Shown piece by piece: positions 51,270 to 62,964 of a stretch of DNA of 64,000 bases (positions are counted from its first letter, which is position 1; each line of letters opens with the position of its first letter). Both the position numbers and the translations under genes were made by a program. Origin of the DNA: Gracilaria gracilis (taxonomy: Eukaryota > Rhodophyta > Florideophyceae > Gracilariales > Gracilariaceae); contig JARGSG010000025.1 in the NCBI GenBank assembly GCA_030374805.1, forward strand, positions 62,001 through 126,000. Reading direction: 5' to 3'. The notes under the pieces were generated by a model. The model was not told the origin of the DNA. It saw only the letters and a list, made by a program, of their open reading frames with translations, and searched no databases.

Positions 51270-51977
51270 TTATTTCAATTCTATTCCACGTGGTGGGGGT
51301 AATTCATCCGGAAGTTCTTCCTTGAAGATGTCTTCAAATTCTGTCACCAGTTCACTGAATTGAGGTGCACATTTCGTACTCCTTGGCTGTTGTGCAGGCT
51401 CTTGCAATCCGATTTGAACGGAGTAAAGTTCCCAATCTCCTTTCTTAATTTCTTTCGCCATTCTTTTCAAGGAAATGTGTCGGAATTGCAGTGAATTCGT
51501 AGTGTTTCTTGCAGATCTTCTTGGATGTATTCGGACGACGGTCTCGTCTCTTCTTCTCAGCGTCAGCGATCTCGTTTCCCAATCAATAGTTGGGTTATTG
51601 CTCTCTAGCCATGTTCCACCCAAGATTAGAAGTGGCGAAGTGTTAGGCTCCTTGTCGTCAATGAGATACATCTCTTCCTCGCTTATATAGCCATGGATAT
51701 TCAATATACCTCTGGCCGTACCTTGCACTTCTGCCTTTGAGGAATCACCTAACTGTACTTCCAATCCGTCAAAGTTTTGCAATTGTAGTCTATGTATCTG
51801 AGCATCTTCTCTCGAGATAAAATTGTGAGACGCGAAAGAGTCCACAACAGTTCGGACGGGTTTACCATTCAAAGTTGCATCAAACATCCAGTTCTCATCA
51901 TCTGCGAAACAAATTGCAGATAAATAGAGCGTACTAGTGTCATCAACACTCTTTCCAGCCGCACATTCATGCGGCAT
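51270..51977 (-). pseudogene. Gypsy aspartic protease region, active-site change
   Basis: The retropepsin-like fold is recognisable (VRTVVDSFASHNFISRED, ILGGTWLESNNPTIDW), but the catalytic D-S/T-G-A reads DSFA: the glycine has become phenylalanine. The frame ends at 51270 inside the ELPPPRGIE segment that normally leads into RT, and RT resumes in another frame, so a one-base indel lies there. The gag stop is separated by only two bases from the ATG at 51977. Confidence 0.85.
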
Positions 51978-51979
51978 AC

Positions 51980-53005
51980 TTAGTTTTTTGAAGAATGGTT
52001 ATCTTGTCTAGCATCCTTCTTGCAAGGATAATTTGGGTCACTCCATCCTTTCATTCTACACTTAAAACATCTGTCGCTCTGTCGAAAATGGCCGTTTTCA
52101 CCCTTTCTGGCTTTTCCCCATGAGACTGCTTCAGGGTCTTTTGACTCATTACGTTGGCCGGTCGATTTTGCAGAATCATTGCTTGTACCGCAGTTTTTCG
52201 AGCTAGTCTTCTTCTTTCCGTAAGACTTTCCGGCATGGTTCTGATCCTTCTGGGATTCTCTAGTCAACTGAAGCGAAAGCTCCAATGTTCGAGCGTAGTC
52301 ATATGCTGGTTGTATTGAAGCAGTTCCAAATCGATCTAAAGGTTGAGAAGTGGGGAACCTCTCGGCGAATTTTCCTTTGAAAGCCTTCGATAGACTGTTG
52401 AAAAAGTAAATATTTGCCACATTATCAATAGTACCGCAAATAGCGACTAGATCTTCAAATTTCGTGATATGGTCATTAAGGCAGTTTGAATCTTTCATCC
52501 GCAAGTCCATAGGCTTGACTCGGGGCGCATCCTTCTCGTTGGCTGGTACAAATTCATTCACAATTGCCTTTTGTAGTTCCTCTAGTGACATGGGTTTGCG
52601 ATTTTCTTTTTCAAGTCGCATCATCCAAGAGGCAGCTCTGTCTTGCAGGTAACATTCTGCAAGATCCAACATGTTCACTTCAGAGTAGTTGCAGAGCTTT
52701 CCATATTTACGAATTGAATAGACGAAGCTTTTAACCTTCTCCGAGCTCCTGTCTGTTGCTTTGCCAGAGAACATGGATATTGGCGGAGCCTTCATGGCAT
52801 TCCTGCCAACCGACTGCGTTCGATTCGGCGCGGGCAGGTCTTCTGGGTCTCCAAGTCGAGACTGAAACTTCTCAATTAGTTCTGCTTGAAGTTTAACAGC
52901 ATTCCTCAGAGTTTGCAATTCGTCTTGCAAGCTACTGATTGCAGGAACCTCGTTTTGGACATCCTCGTTGTCTGCGCTGCTCAAACCTCTTGTATTACGC
53001 GGCAT
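51980..53005 (-). CDS. Gypsy gag
   Basis: 341 residues from ATG 53005, open to the stop. An N-terminal coiled coil (ISSLQDELQTLRNAVKLQAE), a capsid-like helical region (SFVYSIRKYGKLCNYSE..., DRAASWMMRLE) and a basic C-terminal part are seen. The zinc knuckle is degenerate: CFKCRMKGWSDPNYPC has the cysteines, but the expected histidine is not at its usual spacing. Gag forms the intracellular particle of the retroelement. Confidence 0.85.
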   Translation of the reverse strand: MPRNTRGLSSADNEDVQNEVPAISSLQDELQTLRNAVKLQAELIEKFQSRLGDPEDLPAPNRTQSVGRNAMKAPPISMFSGKATDRSSEKVKSFVYSIRKYGKLCNYSEVNMLDLAECYLQDRAASWMMRLEKENRKPMSLEELQKAIVNEFVPANEKDAPRVKPMDLRMKDSNCLNDHITKFEDLVAICGTIDNVANIYFFNSLSKAFKGKFAERFPTSQPLDRFGTASIQPAYDYARTLELSLQLTRESQKDQNHAGKSYGKKKTSSKNCGTSNDSAKSTGQRNESKDPEAVSWGKARKGENGHFRQSDRCFKCRMKGWSDPNYPCKKDARQDNHSSKN

Positions 53006-53042
53006 GACGTACTGAACAATTCCTGTAGAAAAGAATTCCCTT

Positions 53043-53055
53043 AGATGCTACCAAT
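53043..53055 (-). other. Gypsy primer-binding site
   Basis: On the minus strand the 5' LTR is followed by AT and then TGGTAGCATCTA, matching the 3' end of initiator tRNA-Met as in the copia element. Confidence 0.75.
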
Positions 53056-53265
53056 TGTAATAGAGTGGCACTCGCACTCTATTTGAAAACAACAACAATG
53101 ACTTTACAAATGATAGACCAGGAAGCTGGCTGATCTATCACGAGAACAATCGGAGGTCCAGCTATATAGAGACTAAGCGGTTGTAGTTTGAATCCATGAT
53201 TCAAACTACACACCACTATACGGTCTTGTTCAAATCACGACCGTTCTACGTCTCATTATATTACA
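53056..53265 (-). repeat. Gypsy 5' LTR
   Basis: 210 bp, TG...CA. It contains a perfect foldback, AGTTTGAAT and ATTCAAACT (53185-53193 and 53199-53207), and the same TAGAGTG stem as the other LTR. Confidence 0.93.
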
Positions 53266-53270
53266 GAAAG

Positions 53271-54010
53271 ATGTTCAATTGGTTCATCTGTATCCCCTTC
53301 GGGGCCATACCCGTTTCAATGAATGCGGTATTGCAAGAAAGCGTGCTCATTGTATGGGTGTCCGACTATTCCATCGACTACGTAGTATTGTACTTAGACG
53401 TCCCAGCCGTACCGTGTTGTAGTTATCTCCGGTGTAGCAGTCCCACTATGGCCGAAAACGTCCCTTCGGAAGGTGTCGGAGTGCACCGCAGTGGTGTCGG
53501 TTCTAGGCAGGCTGTGTTACGGGTTCTCACTTGCGTGTTAGTCGGCCTTTACCGCGAGTCGGCGGGGGTCCTTCCGCTTTGGCGGTGGCAATGACTCCGT
53601 CCGTCTTGACGGCGTTTTTCCGAGTTCTGCTGGAAGGGGCGCATGTGGCCCGTCCTCCAGTGATCACGGGCACGTGACTACAACAACGGTTGGCGATGTA
53701 TTGGCCTATTCCGATCCGTCTACCTTCCCACGGTACGTACCAATGGCTGCGCCGTGCTTTCCAAGCTCTGTACCCTGTGTCCAACGGCTATTTCCGGTGA
53801 AACGGCGTCTTTGAGCTTATCTCCGTGTGGGGCGTGTACAGCTGATGCTGCTCTCACAACTTGGGGAAATCTAGAATCTTTCGAGATTCGAGTGCCCCTC
53901 TTGACGAGTTCTTTGCCCAGTGCGACCGGTTTATAACCGCCAATTTTGGCAACCTCACGGTCAACCAAGACGCTTGAAGTGCGCTAATGGGTGCGTGACG
54001 TTCCCGATTA
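53271..54010 (+). pseudogene. Right part of the old decayed element, coding remnant
   Basis: A plus-strand frame reads protein-like from about 53271, then in another frame from 53591 to about 53990, with stops mostly TGA (QWLRRAFQALYPVSNGYFR and FFAQCDRFITANFGNLTVNQ). An ATG at 53448 starts MAENVPSEG, echoing MAENDYKD at 46027. It is the continuation of the element split by the gypsy insertion, or a related second element. No family was recognised. Confidence 0.35.
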
Positions 54011-54758
54011 GGGTTTGATTTCCTCATTATGAGGTGTTCCTTTCCCAACGATGGGCTCCTCTGCCGCAGCGTCCTCCCAGTTGGAGGGCGCAACTGACAG
54101 TGTCTCAGCGACGTTCCCCGAAGGGGGTGTGATCGATTTTGCCCAGCGTTGCTGGCTTGTCTTTCGCGCTGCGCTACGCGTGTCGCCGCGGGCGTGAGAC
54201 CTGGTCAAATGGCGGTTCACCATAAAGGAGATAACAAGAAGCGAGATGAACGCAACAGTTGTAGCACTCCTCCCCACTCCACACACCCGTGGCACTGTTG
54301 GACATACACCCACCTGCGCTGCACGACCCTTTGTACGCCATTCATATCTATTCCAGTTTCCCGCCATTACACACAATTTCCATTTTTTCCTAGAAATCCC
54401 TACATTTTCCCCCCCTTCGGTCCAGACCATATCCAATTGAAGCCCTCGATGCACCACCTCTCAATTAACAACGGTACCATAAACTCTTGCTTTCTATGCT
54501 TTTCTTCACTGCATACCTTCTCATAAGTTCACTCTTCGACCCTGCCTCCTCTACAGCCCCGCTGTCCATTTCTTCAATAACTAAATCATACAAATCCCCT
54601 TGTCCCCTGGAACACTTTTTTCTATGACCAAATCAACATTGCAGTTGTGGACTTAAAGATTTCTTCACTTCTTAGAATATAAACCACTTTCATTTTACAG
54701 CTACCAGCACCCGACAGCTTCCAAGAGCCCATACATTGAATCAAACAAACTGGTCGCA
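54011..54758. other. Pyrimidine-rich spacer, nothing recognised
   Basis: Short frames only; no domain or repeat was seen. Confidence 0.4.
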
Positions 54759-55043
54759 ATGAGCTTCCATTCATCATCCCTCCATTCTACAATCATGCCA
54801 GCTGTTTTCGTAGGTAGAGGCCCTATTGGCACCATGCTTTACAACAATGGTTTCCCTCAAGACAACTTTCTCTCCATCGAAGACTTCATTTCAACAGATT
54901 GCCTCCCCCAAGGGCCAATCTTCTTCTGTTTAGGAACGACATTCTGGAAAAATAATTCTATCTTGCTCAGCATCACGATCAGAAGACTTAGTCTTCATCC
55001 AGAATGGTCATATTTTTCCCATCCTTTCCCAACACGGAATTGA
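54759..55043 (+). CDS. Small ORF of 94 codons, unknown
   Basis: ATG at 54759 opens a 94-residue frame with a mixed, protein-like composition (MPAVFVGRGPIGTMLYNNGF, LPQGPIFFCLGTTFWKN). Further protein-like but broken sequence follows in other frames to about 55590, so this may be the start of a decayed larger gene. No family was recognised. Confidence 0.25.
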   Translation: MSFHSSSLHSTIMPAVFVGRGPIGTMLYNNGFPQDNFLSIEDFISTDCLPQGPIFFCLGTTFWKNNSILLSITIRRLSLHPEWSYFSHPFPTRN

Positions 55044-55748
55044 GCACTGCACACGAGCCGCTCTTTACATCGCCGTTCCCACTGTCGGCGCCTTCACACA
55101 GGAGGGGTGTCACTTCTCTCTCTCCTAATTTTCTAATCATGGCCACCGGAAAGTGGGCTCCGGCAATACCTGAACGCCTCTGGACTGCAGGTCTTTCTCG
55201 CACTATCGTCGATGAACACGCCTTTTCCAAGTCTTACTACCAAAAGCTCGGTTGAATTTCTTCTTTCAATCTCGTCGGTTCTTCATTTGGATTCGTTTCC
55301 ATGCCTGAAGTGGCTACCAAGTACATAAAATTGTCCCACCTATAATGAAGAAGCTTCTAGGGGTATTCACCTTCAACAGAGGTCTCTCTTTCAATATCCA
55401 CTCTACAATGGAATCCATTCTAGAATACGGCAGCACCGTTACTACCTTCCCATCCTCTTTCTTGGAGTATTGATTCAGAAATGATTACTTCTATCTCACC
55501 TCCGCAGATGAAAAAGTTGCCGGAAGGCAGGATCCAGCCCCTTTCCACTCCAACTATGCCAGTGTTCTTAAACATGACATTCTCAAGTAATTAGACCCAA
55601 TTTTAAACCTTTATCCGTTGCAACTACACACAGAACCCGATTTGTTCTTCAATTCTTTTCAAGTTGCCGTTTAAACAAATCATATGTTCAATTTTTATGT
55701 CAAGTCTCTATCACAAACAAACACAACAGTATAAGTGTTACATTATAT

Positions 55749-57384
55749 CTACTCATCGTCGTCATCCATTAGCATCTGTCCTTCCTCATAATCCCCATCC
55801 GTACTCTCAGCAGGGCCACCTGACATCTCTTCATCTTCCGCTTCGTACTCTCCCTCTGCATCTTCTATATCTTCCATTTCACTCTCTTCCTCCAAACCTT
55901 CATCATCGTCCAGCTGGTCGTTTGGGTCTTCTCCCAAGCCCAAATTTTTCACCTACGAACTTTGGCCGAGACGCTGGCTCCCTGTGCACCGCGTCAGAGA
56001 GCTTGTGTCCCTCTGGTACAACGTACATGTGATACCTCAGACAATTCTCTTTCACCAACGAATTTATGTACCCAGCTCCAGCATAAAACACAACCCCTCT
56101 CCCAATAAACACAGAGTAGGGCGAAACCGTGAACTTCATTACAACCATTGTACGTGATAACCTCCCCAAAATCCTGTCATCCGCCACATACATATTATAT
56201 ACGACCCCTCAAAAACTCATACCATAAACGAAGTCCCGCCAGAGGCCATCACGAAGAACCTTAGAATATCTCCCTTCTCCTTCTCCACATTCGTCAACCC
56301 TCGAAAATCAGTGTGCAACTTCTGCCTTGGGCATCCCTCCCCCGTACAGAACATACGATCTCCAGCTTCCGGCGCATGCAATATTTTTTTGCCTTGCTGT
56401 GGGTACAAAGGCGAAGAGCCAATGGAATTTGGCCAAACCTTGCATCCAACAACGCTCGCTTTCTCACCATCACCGTATTCTTCTCATCAAATTCCATGCA
56501 ACCAACAATCCCCTTCTTGGACTTAATGTATCGTCCAATTCCCTGCATCCTGTTCCCAGCATTCTTTCCTTCCCCCGCGTGGATGATGGGATTCCATTTC
56601 TTTTGGTTCTCTCCACACTTCAAGTCCGGCTGATCTTTAAAGTCCTTCTGAAAAAAACTCCAGCAAGTCTTACTTCACATCTTCATCCACCACCATGCCT
56701 CTCTTCCTCGCCTTTTTTGAAATATCTTCGTCAGTTCTTAAGTGTTCCAAAACAAAGAAACCTCTTTCCATCAATTCAATTCTCTTAGTCGCAAAGTACT
56801 CTCCAGCGAGTTCATCCCTCTCCAAAGCCGCCATCCCAAGAGCTTCTTCTTCCCTTGTCGGCTTTCCCTTCAACGGAAACTAAACCCAAAGAACTGGTTC
56901 TTTCGTACTCCCCAGCGCCTTGTACACATTACGGGCGGCATGCCAGTACGCCGCGTGATGGACCGCTCTCAAACCCGCCACCGCAAGCACCCCTTCCTGT
57001 AATCTTTTCGCAAATGAGTCATCTCAATCCACGGGTGCTGACGTTTCACTGCATTCTTCCCTCCCCGCCACTGACTCGGCAACGCATTCACCAGACTTGT
57101 CCATGAGATATCCTATCCCCCAGCCACTCCTCTGCTTTATTCATCCCTTTCGGTGGTTTCTCGGGATTGTTCCCTTCAAATTCAGGCATCGTTCCTTCCC
57201 CAGTCTGTCGAACGGACGTACTATCATCCTCACTGACACCAATTTCATTCTCGCTCGAAGGCACCAAATTGACTTTCTGTTCTTTGAAGAACTTCTTCAA
57301 TGCCGCCTTAGTCATATTCCCGAATAATTTAACGAATTCCATTCGTATATCTTCAGAAGAGGTCTTCACGGTGCCCTTCTTCAT
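55749..57384 (-). pseudogene. Decayed minus-strand coding region, C-terminal part
   Basis: Successive fragments in shifting frames read as protein: KKFFKEQKVNLVPSSENEIG, GMAALERDELAGEYFATKRI, a Cys-containing stretch (MFCTGEGCPRQKLHTDF), VFIGRGVVFYAGAGYINSLV and a very acidic end (EDIEDAEGEYEAEDEEMSGG). They are consistent with the tail of a long protein that starts near 59062, with several frameshifts and stops. No domain was identified. Confidence 0.35.
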
Positions 57385-58123
57385 TCTCTCCGGAGCGGTT
57401 CGGATTTTTACCTCATTCTCTTCGTCTGTAAGATTAATTAACTACCTCTTCTTCTTTTTCTCCTTGCTCCCATCCTTTCTACCCCAATCGCCTTTCAGCC
57501 GGCCCGCAGCATTCTTTTTTCTTGTAATTTGCCTCAACCCTGATGGCTCTGCTTCAGGTTCCACACCCCGCATGGAAGCTTTCGACAACATGGGAGCTTC
57601 TTCGGCCTCATTAGGTGTTGCGGTGGACGTGAAAGACTTACACTAATGACTTCATTCACCTCCTCACTCCTCCTTCACCTTCTCGGAATTCTGAAGCGAA
57701 ACTTTGAAAACTTCTTAAAGCTTGTTACCGGCGGTCTTCAATCTTCTAGGCATCATCCCGTCTCATGAACGCCTCGCAGCGCTAAGTTCCATTTTTGCTG
57801 TCCTCATACCCAGATATTCCATCCAAGACTCATTTTTTCTTCCTGAGTTGAATACGATCTGCAATACTTCTTCAACCCTATTCTTTTTCTTCTTACCATT
57901 GAGATTACATAGGTTGTACATATATGGCACATTGTAGGAAGTGCTTCCTCCTGTCTTCAAAACAACCGGTTCTCGTAGAAGAAGACAACCTCAGTTCCAC
58001 ATGTCGTTGCAAGCAACGTACGACAAATCGAAACTACGCATCGGTGAGACCCATCAAGAGGTCACTCGAGACATGCGTCAACGTCAGGGCTGGGCCCTCC
58101 TCGCACATCTTCTCAAAGAACTC

Positions 58124-59062
58124 CTAAAGCCCCTCACATTCTACAAACTTCAGAGCCAATGTCGCGTAACGAGTCAAGTGACGCACGCTGTAGCCTCCGA
58201 TAGCCTCCCTTCTCTTCAAAGCACCAGCTAAGGGCTTCAAAGTAATGCTCTTCATATCCACATGTGACTCGTCCACGACTTTCGGCACAAAAGATACCGT
58301 GGTATGAACTTTGTCTGCAAACGACATCTTCGGCACATTCGAACTCATCTCTTTCAGGAGATTGCCGAGTCCCAGTACCTCATTAATTGCGATGGCCTTT
58401 CCATATTTTCTTTCCCACGGCACAGCATCCAGAGAACGGACTATATCCATCTACTTTCCGCCTTCCCCATGCAAGTTTCGTAGCACAAAAATTCGGTGAT
58501 ATATGTCTATAAGGGTTACGGGCACAGCAATTCTGCCATCGATAACTATATCATTCATATCGTACTCCCCTAGAGATGCCAAAACAATCGAAAATGCAGA
58601 CGAAAGCCATCTAAAGTTGCGACATATCATCATCGTCGCCTCCTTGTGTCCTAGATTCACACTTCGTAATGTCTTCTTCTAGATTTCAATCATCTCGATA
58701 TCCATCTTCAACCTGCGCTGAACATAGTCGGTGACAGAAATCTTTTTGAGAGACGGGGTTTTGCCTACCTCCTCCGGCGGAACACTGTCTCTTTCATGAG
58801 ACAATTCCCCCTCCGGGTCAGCAAGCGGAGCCTTGCTCGTGTGAAAGACCACCACAATATCAACGTCGGAGTCTTCTTTGATGCTTATGCTCGCTGCCAC
58901 GGGCTTCTTCATCCCTTGGAAAGACGTTTCTGGAGTTTTTGAAGCTTCCTCACCAGTTTTTGTGACCTCTAGAGCAACCAATTTTTCGGGCGGAGTTGTG
59001 GAAGACTTCCCAGTCCCGGACTCAGGAGTGGGACTTCGCGGAATCTCGATCGGGACCATCAT
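58124..59062 (-). pseudogene. Decayed minus-strand coding region, N-terminal part
   Basis: One frame runs from ATG 59062 to 58124 with two stops (58679 and 58451). It begins with a Ser/Thr/Pro-rich segment (EIPRSPTPESGTGKSSTTPP), then an ordered-looking part (SVTDYVQRRLKMDIEMI, VIDGRIAVPVTLIDIYHRIF, VLGLGNLLKEMSSNVPKMSF). The retained frame over 310 codons argues that it was once a gene, perhaps the accessory protein of the transposon remnant to its right. Function is unknown. Confidence 0.4.
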
Positions 59063-59518
59063 CGACGTATAACACGCATATAACCCAGCCTAGAACAAGT
59101 CGCTCAGAGTACTCTATCGAAAGCAGTGGAGGGTATATTGAAAATGGCATCGGAATTGGTGAGGGAAGAGCACGGCGAAGAGTTTGAGAACGATGGGTTT
59201 TTAGAGGGGAAGCCGAGGTGTGTGTTGAAAAATTGGTAGAGAACTGCGAAGGTTGAGCAGTGGATTTCATTGAGGAAGAAGGTATATCTAGCGATGGGGG
59301 AGGAATACTTTATGGCAAATTTACCGCAGATACTTGGAGTGGTTCTGATTGCTACATAGCAGCATGCAGACCGGAGGAGACCAGTTTCAGTCGTTTAGTT
59401 GGACACCGGGGAAACGATAGGGATGGAGCAGAAGGAGGAGAGGAGAGATGGTAGGATGAATAAGAGTAGAAGGAGTGGATATAGCTGTTGGGATGATGAC
59501 GGGGTTCATAATTCTTCT

Positions 59519-62500
59519 TCATTCGATACCTGTCTCTACTATTTCCTGTGGAAGATGATGGTAGTGATGGGTTTCTGAATAACATATTGAATGAAGGCTA
59601 TGTTGGGGGTAGGAAATAAGGCCTGGAAGTGGGGTCCCGGTAGAATCTGTTGAGGTAGAATCTGTGGAAAGGCCAGTAGAAGCGGGACGTGAAGGGGGGT
59701 GCGGGATAGTTCTGGCGAAGAACATGAACCGTACCAAGGAAAGAAGATAAAGATATGAGTCCAAACCATGGAAAAACGTTGTCGGATGTGGAGTGGGAGG
59801 AGATGGGAACTGAATGGGCGCTGTGGTTATGTTCGGCGTCTGTTGCCCATCGGAGTTATACGCAGTTGAGGGTGACATCGACCTCGTCGTTTGGTGGGAC
59901 GAGCTCCATGAACTGTACGAAGACGAACTTCTTGGAAAAGGCAGTGGAAGAAGGAAGGGTGAAGCGAAGAAGGTAAATGAGTTTGCAGACCGAGACGATC
60001 GTGGTGGAGTTAGAGGAGCTGGTGCCTACGACGAGGACTTGAAGGAACTTTGGGGATTGAGAAGGACCGATAGAAGGGGAGGCAGATATTCGTTGGGTGA
60101 AAAAGACTGGAGAGTCCCGGAGCGCGACCACGTTCCGCTCTTAAATATAGTGTTCGAGTGATGGGATATAACTGCCGGCGACCTAAATGGAGTTGATTTC
60201 GGTGACTCTGTTCCGACAAAGAGTTGGAGAGTTCTTCTAGAGTTCTAGGACTTCGAGAGAAAGCGTGATGAATGAAGGGTGGGCGTCTTTTGCAATCTGT
60301 TGGATGATGGAGAGAGTGTCGGTAGGGAAGAGGTCTTCGAGAGGCTTGGTATTGAAATGAGGATTAGAGTGAAGAAATTTTTAGGCGGTGATGAGATCAG
60401 CGAATGAGATACGTTTTCCATCACGGATCAACCTCGGTGGGCGGTAGTGGATGGGAGATGCGAGAGTAGAAGAGAGGGGAGTGATCGAGGGGTTGGTGGA
60501 AAGGGGGTTCCAATCTTTGGTAGAATTGGAGTAATAGATGGAGCGAATGGTTTCTTCATGTGCGGTGGACCTGCGCTTTGAGGTCTCTAAAGCGGCGATT
60601 ACCCTCGACGATGTGGTCAAGGAGATGGAACTTGATGGTGCCAAGGCTGGAAGGGTATTGGGGGCCTAGAATGTGTACGGCTGGGGGCTTGAAGAAATGG
60701 GTTTGGTTATGCAGGTCGGTGAGGAAGTATTCAGTCGATTCTGTGGAAGTGTTGTGTCGCATATAGAATAGGATAAGATCGGAGTACTTGGTAAAAACGG
60801 AAGTAATGGGAGCTGCATCGACTTTTTCACAGCAGCGATCGAAGAATGCGCCGATGGAGGGGAACATCATGTCCAGTGAGCGGTAGCGTTTTGCATCGAG
60901 CACATCACCTAGACCGTTGGAGGTGTAGATACCGTCAAGGGTCTGACCGTTGTCGGAGGAGGACAACTCGATGTGGAGTCCTGTGGCTCCGGAATGCTTT
61001 TCGAGGGCGACGAGGATGGTGTTCGCTTATTCGAGGATAGAAGAGCGGACGAAGTTGAAGGAACGACGGGACTTGGAAGAACGGGCATTAGGGAAGAGTG
61101 ACTCTGAGTTGAGTCTCTCGATGGTTGCAAGCTTGATGAGCTTTGAGATGCCGAGGTGGTATTTATGGAGTGTTTCGAAGAGGAAGATGTCGTAACGGGA
61201 GAAAAGGGGGTGTTGTTGAGGAGAGGGTAAGATTCAAAGAGGGAGGATTATTTTACGAAAGAAAGGAAGTAAAGTGCTTCAACGGCCTTTTCCTTGGTGT
61301 TTCGGTCAATTCTGGGCTTTCTGGCGAGAAGAGTCTCTCCAGCATCTCGTAGGAGGGCAGAGCGGGATTCGCCGGCAGCGAGAGTCTGCGTCTGGGATTG
61401 AAGAGGGAGGGATGGAATGCGTAGATGGAATTTGGAGCGTGGGACGGTACATCGGTGGCATGGATGCCGGGGGCGGGTGCTGTGGGAGATGGCGAGAATG
61501 TCCTTTGCTTCTGGGATTTCTGCGCAGTATCTGACGATAATTGGGTGACAATGTCGGAGCACGCCACTACTGTCACGGAAGGGGAGAAAAGTAAGGCTGG
61601 AGAAGAGAAGAGGGTCAAGGAGGTTGGAGATGGCACGCTGGGTGAGTTTCATTTTGGTACAGCGGGAGATGCTAGACGAGTTTTGGGGTATGCAATCGGG
61701 TCTTGAGAAGGGGTAGCCCGATTGAAAGTGGTTGGAAGATATCAGAGAGGGGTGAGGTTGTCAGTGTTATATTTGCGACGGAACGAACTGGAGATGTTGA
61801 AGAGGGTCATGCGAAGAGGGTAGGAGGAGATGTAAGAGGATGTGAGGGAGGTAGAGGACTTGTCGAAGTATACTTGGACGAAGCCAATGAAAGATTGAAT
61901 ACCGGTATTCTGGGATGTGTGCCAGATGCAGGAGTTATGAGAGGACTAAATGATTGCACGCTTGAGGGCTGGGACAGTTTCTTTTCCGAGGAAAAATCCA
62001 TGGGGTGAGCGAAAGCGAGAGAGCCGTAAGAGGTTGTATGGGGGACGTGATGGAAGAAGTTGTTGTCGGAGTGTGCGAGTGCGAGTTATCGTCTAAGGAC
62101 TTGGATAGTATCCTTTCGGAAAATGGTGGCTGTGAAGAGGTGCTGTAGGGCGTGGAGGGTGGTGGGGGTGAAACCGATGCTGGTGACTCGGCTTTGGAAG
62201 AGGTCTGCTTGAAGTTTGAGACACTGGGAGGTGGATGAGACGGCGTTGTGGAAGGCCGACTTGGAGAAGGAGGGGTCGTGGAGGACAGAGATGAGTTCGC
62301 CTGCCTTGCGGTGGCCGAGGACGGAAGCTATGGAAGAAATGTAGAGAACCATTCGTTCGAGGTGGGGGGTGTTGAGGAGAGGGAAGGAGGGGGTGGTGCA
62401 GGAGGTGGGGTGGGGGAGAGGAAGCAGACGAAGGTGCCTATGATATGGTACGCGTCTTGGGTGTGGACGGAGAGGGAGAGCTGTTGCTGGTGGTAGGAGT

Positions 62501-62964
62501 CGTCGTCGGCGATGGGGACGTTATCAGGAGGGCGATTGGAGAGAGGAGGCAGGGGTGGTGGTGGGAGCTGGGGTAAGGATTTGTGACGCTTTTTGCGTGA
62601 GAAAAGTGAGGGACGTTGCCGCCGGAGGAGAAAAAACGCTTGTTGGCAGTGAGACGGTTGGGGCGTCTTCTTTGGTGCCTTTGAATGGCGGAGATAATGC
62701 GAGCGAAGAAGAAGCAGCCTTCAAAGCAGCAATGAGGCATGGTGGGGAGCTGTGTAGGGGTGTTGGGGGAGAGGCGCGGTATGTAGCGGGGAGCGTAATA
62801 TAGCGCACGAGGGTTAGGACGGAATGATGGAGGAGGTGGCATGTGATGCGAAGGCGTTTCAATTGTGAGAGAATAAACGGCCGATATCTGATATGAGAAT
62901 TGTTGAATAGATGTGCTGTGTCTCTATATAGAGCTACTAATCGAAGGGTTTGTATTCTTCTCAT
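59519..62964 (-). pseudogene. Probable decayed tnp2/Plavaka-like transposase
   Basis: Minus-strand fragments in several frames resemble the CACTA/Plavaka-type transposases. One has RHCHPIIVRYCAEIPEAKDI followed by a CHRC pair, comparable to the HP...Y.AD.PE...C..C signature. A second has SLGTIKFHLLDHIVEGNRRF, like the KFHLL..H...D.RRFG segment. A later one has FVFVQFMELVPPNDEVDV near the end. Many stops and frameshifts separate them. The class call rests on these short motifs only; no terminal repeats were found. Confidence 0.4.

Larger units (their letters stand above)
48270..53265 (-). mobile_element. Ty3/gypsy chromovirus, complete but inactivated
   Basis: 210-bp LTRs (48270-48479 and 53056-53265) are flanked by GAAAG (48265-48269 and 53266-53270). 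On the minus strand the order is LTR, primer-binding site, gag, protease, RT, RNase H, integrase, chromodomain, LTR. The LTRs differ at about six positions. Stops and a frameshift in pol and a damaged protease motif make this copy non-autonomous. It is nested in an older decayed element. Confidence 0.94.

Noticed and set aside
59022..62803. Plus-strand frames between 59 and 63 kb as genes
   Set aside because: They are Gly/Arg/Glu-rich complements of the minus-strand fragments that carry the transposase-like motifs.
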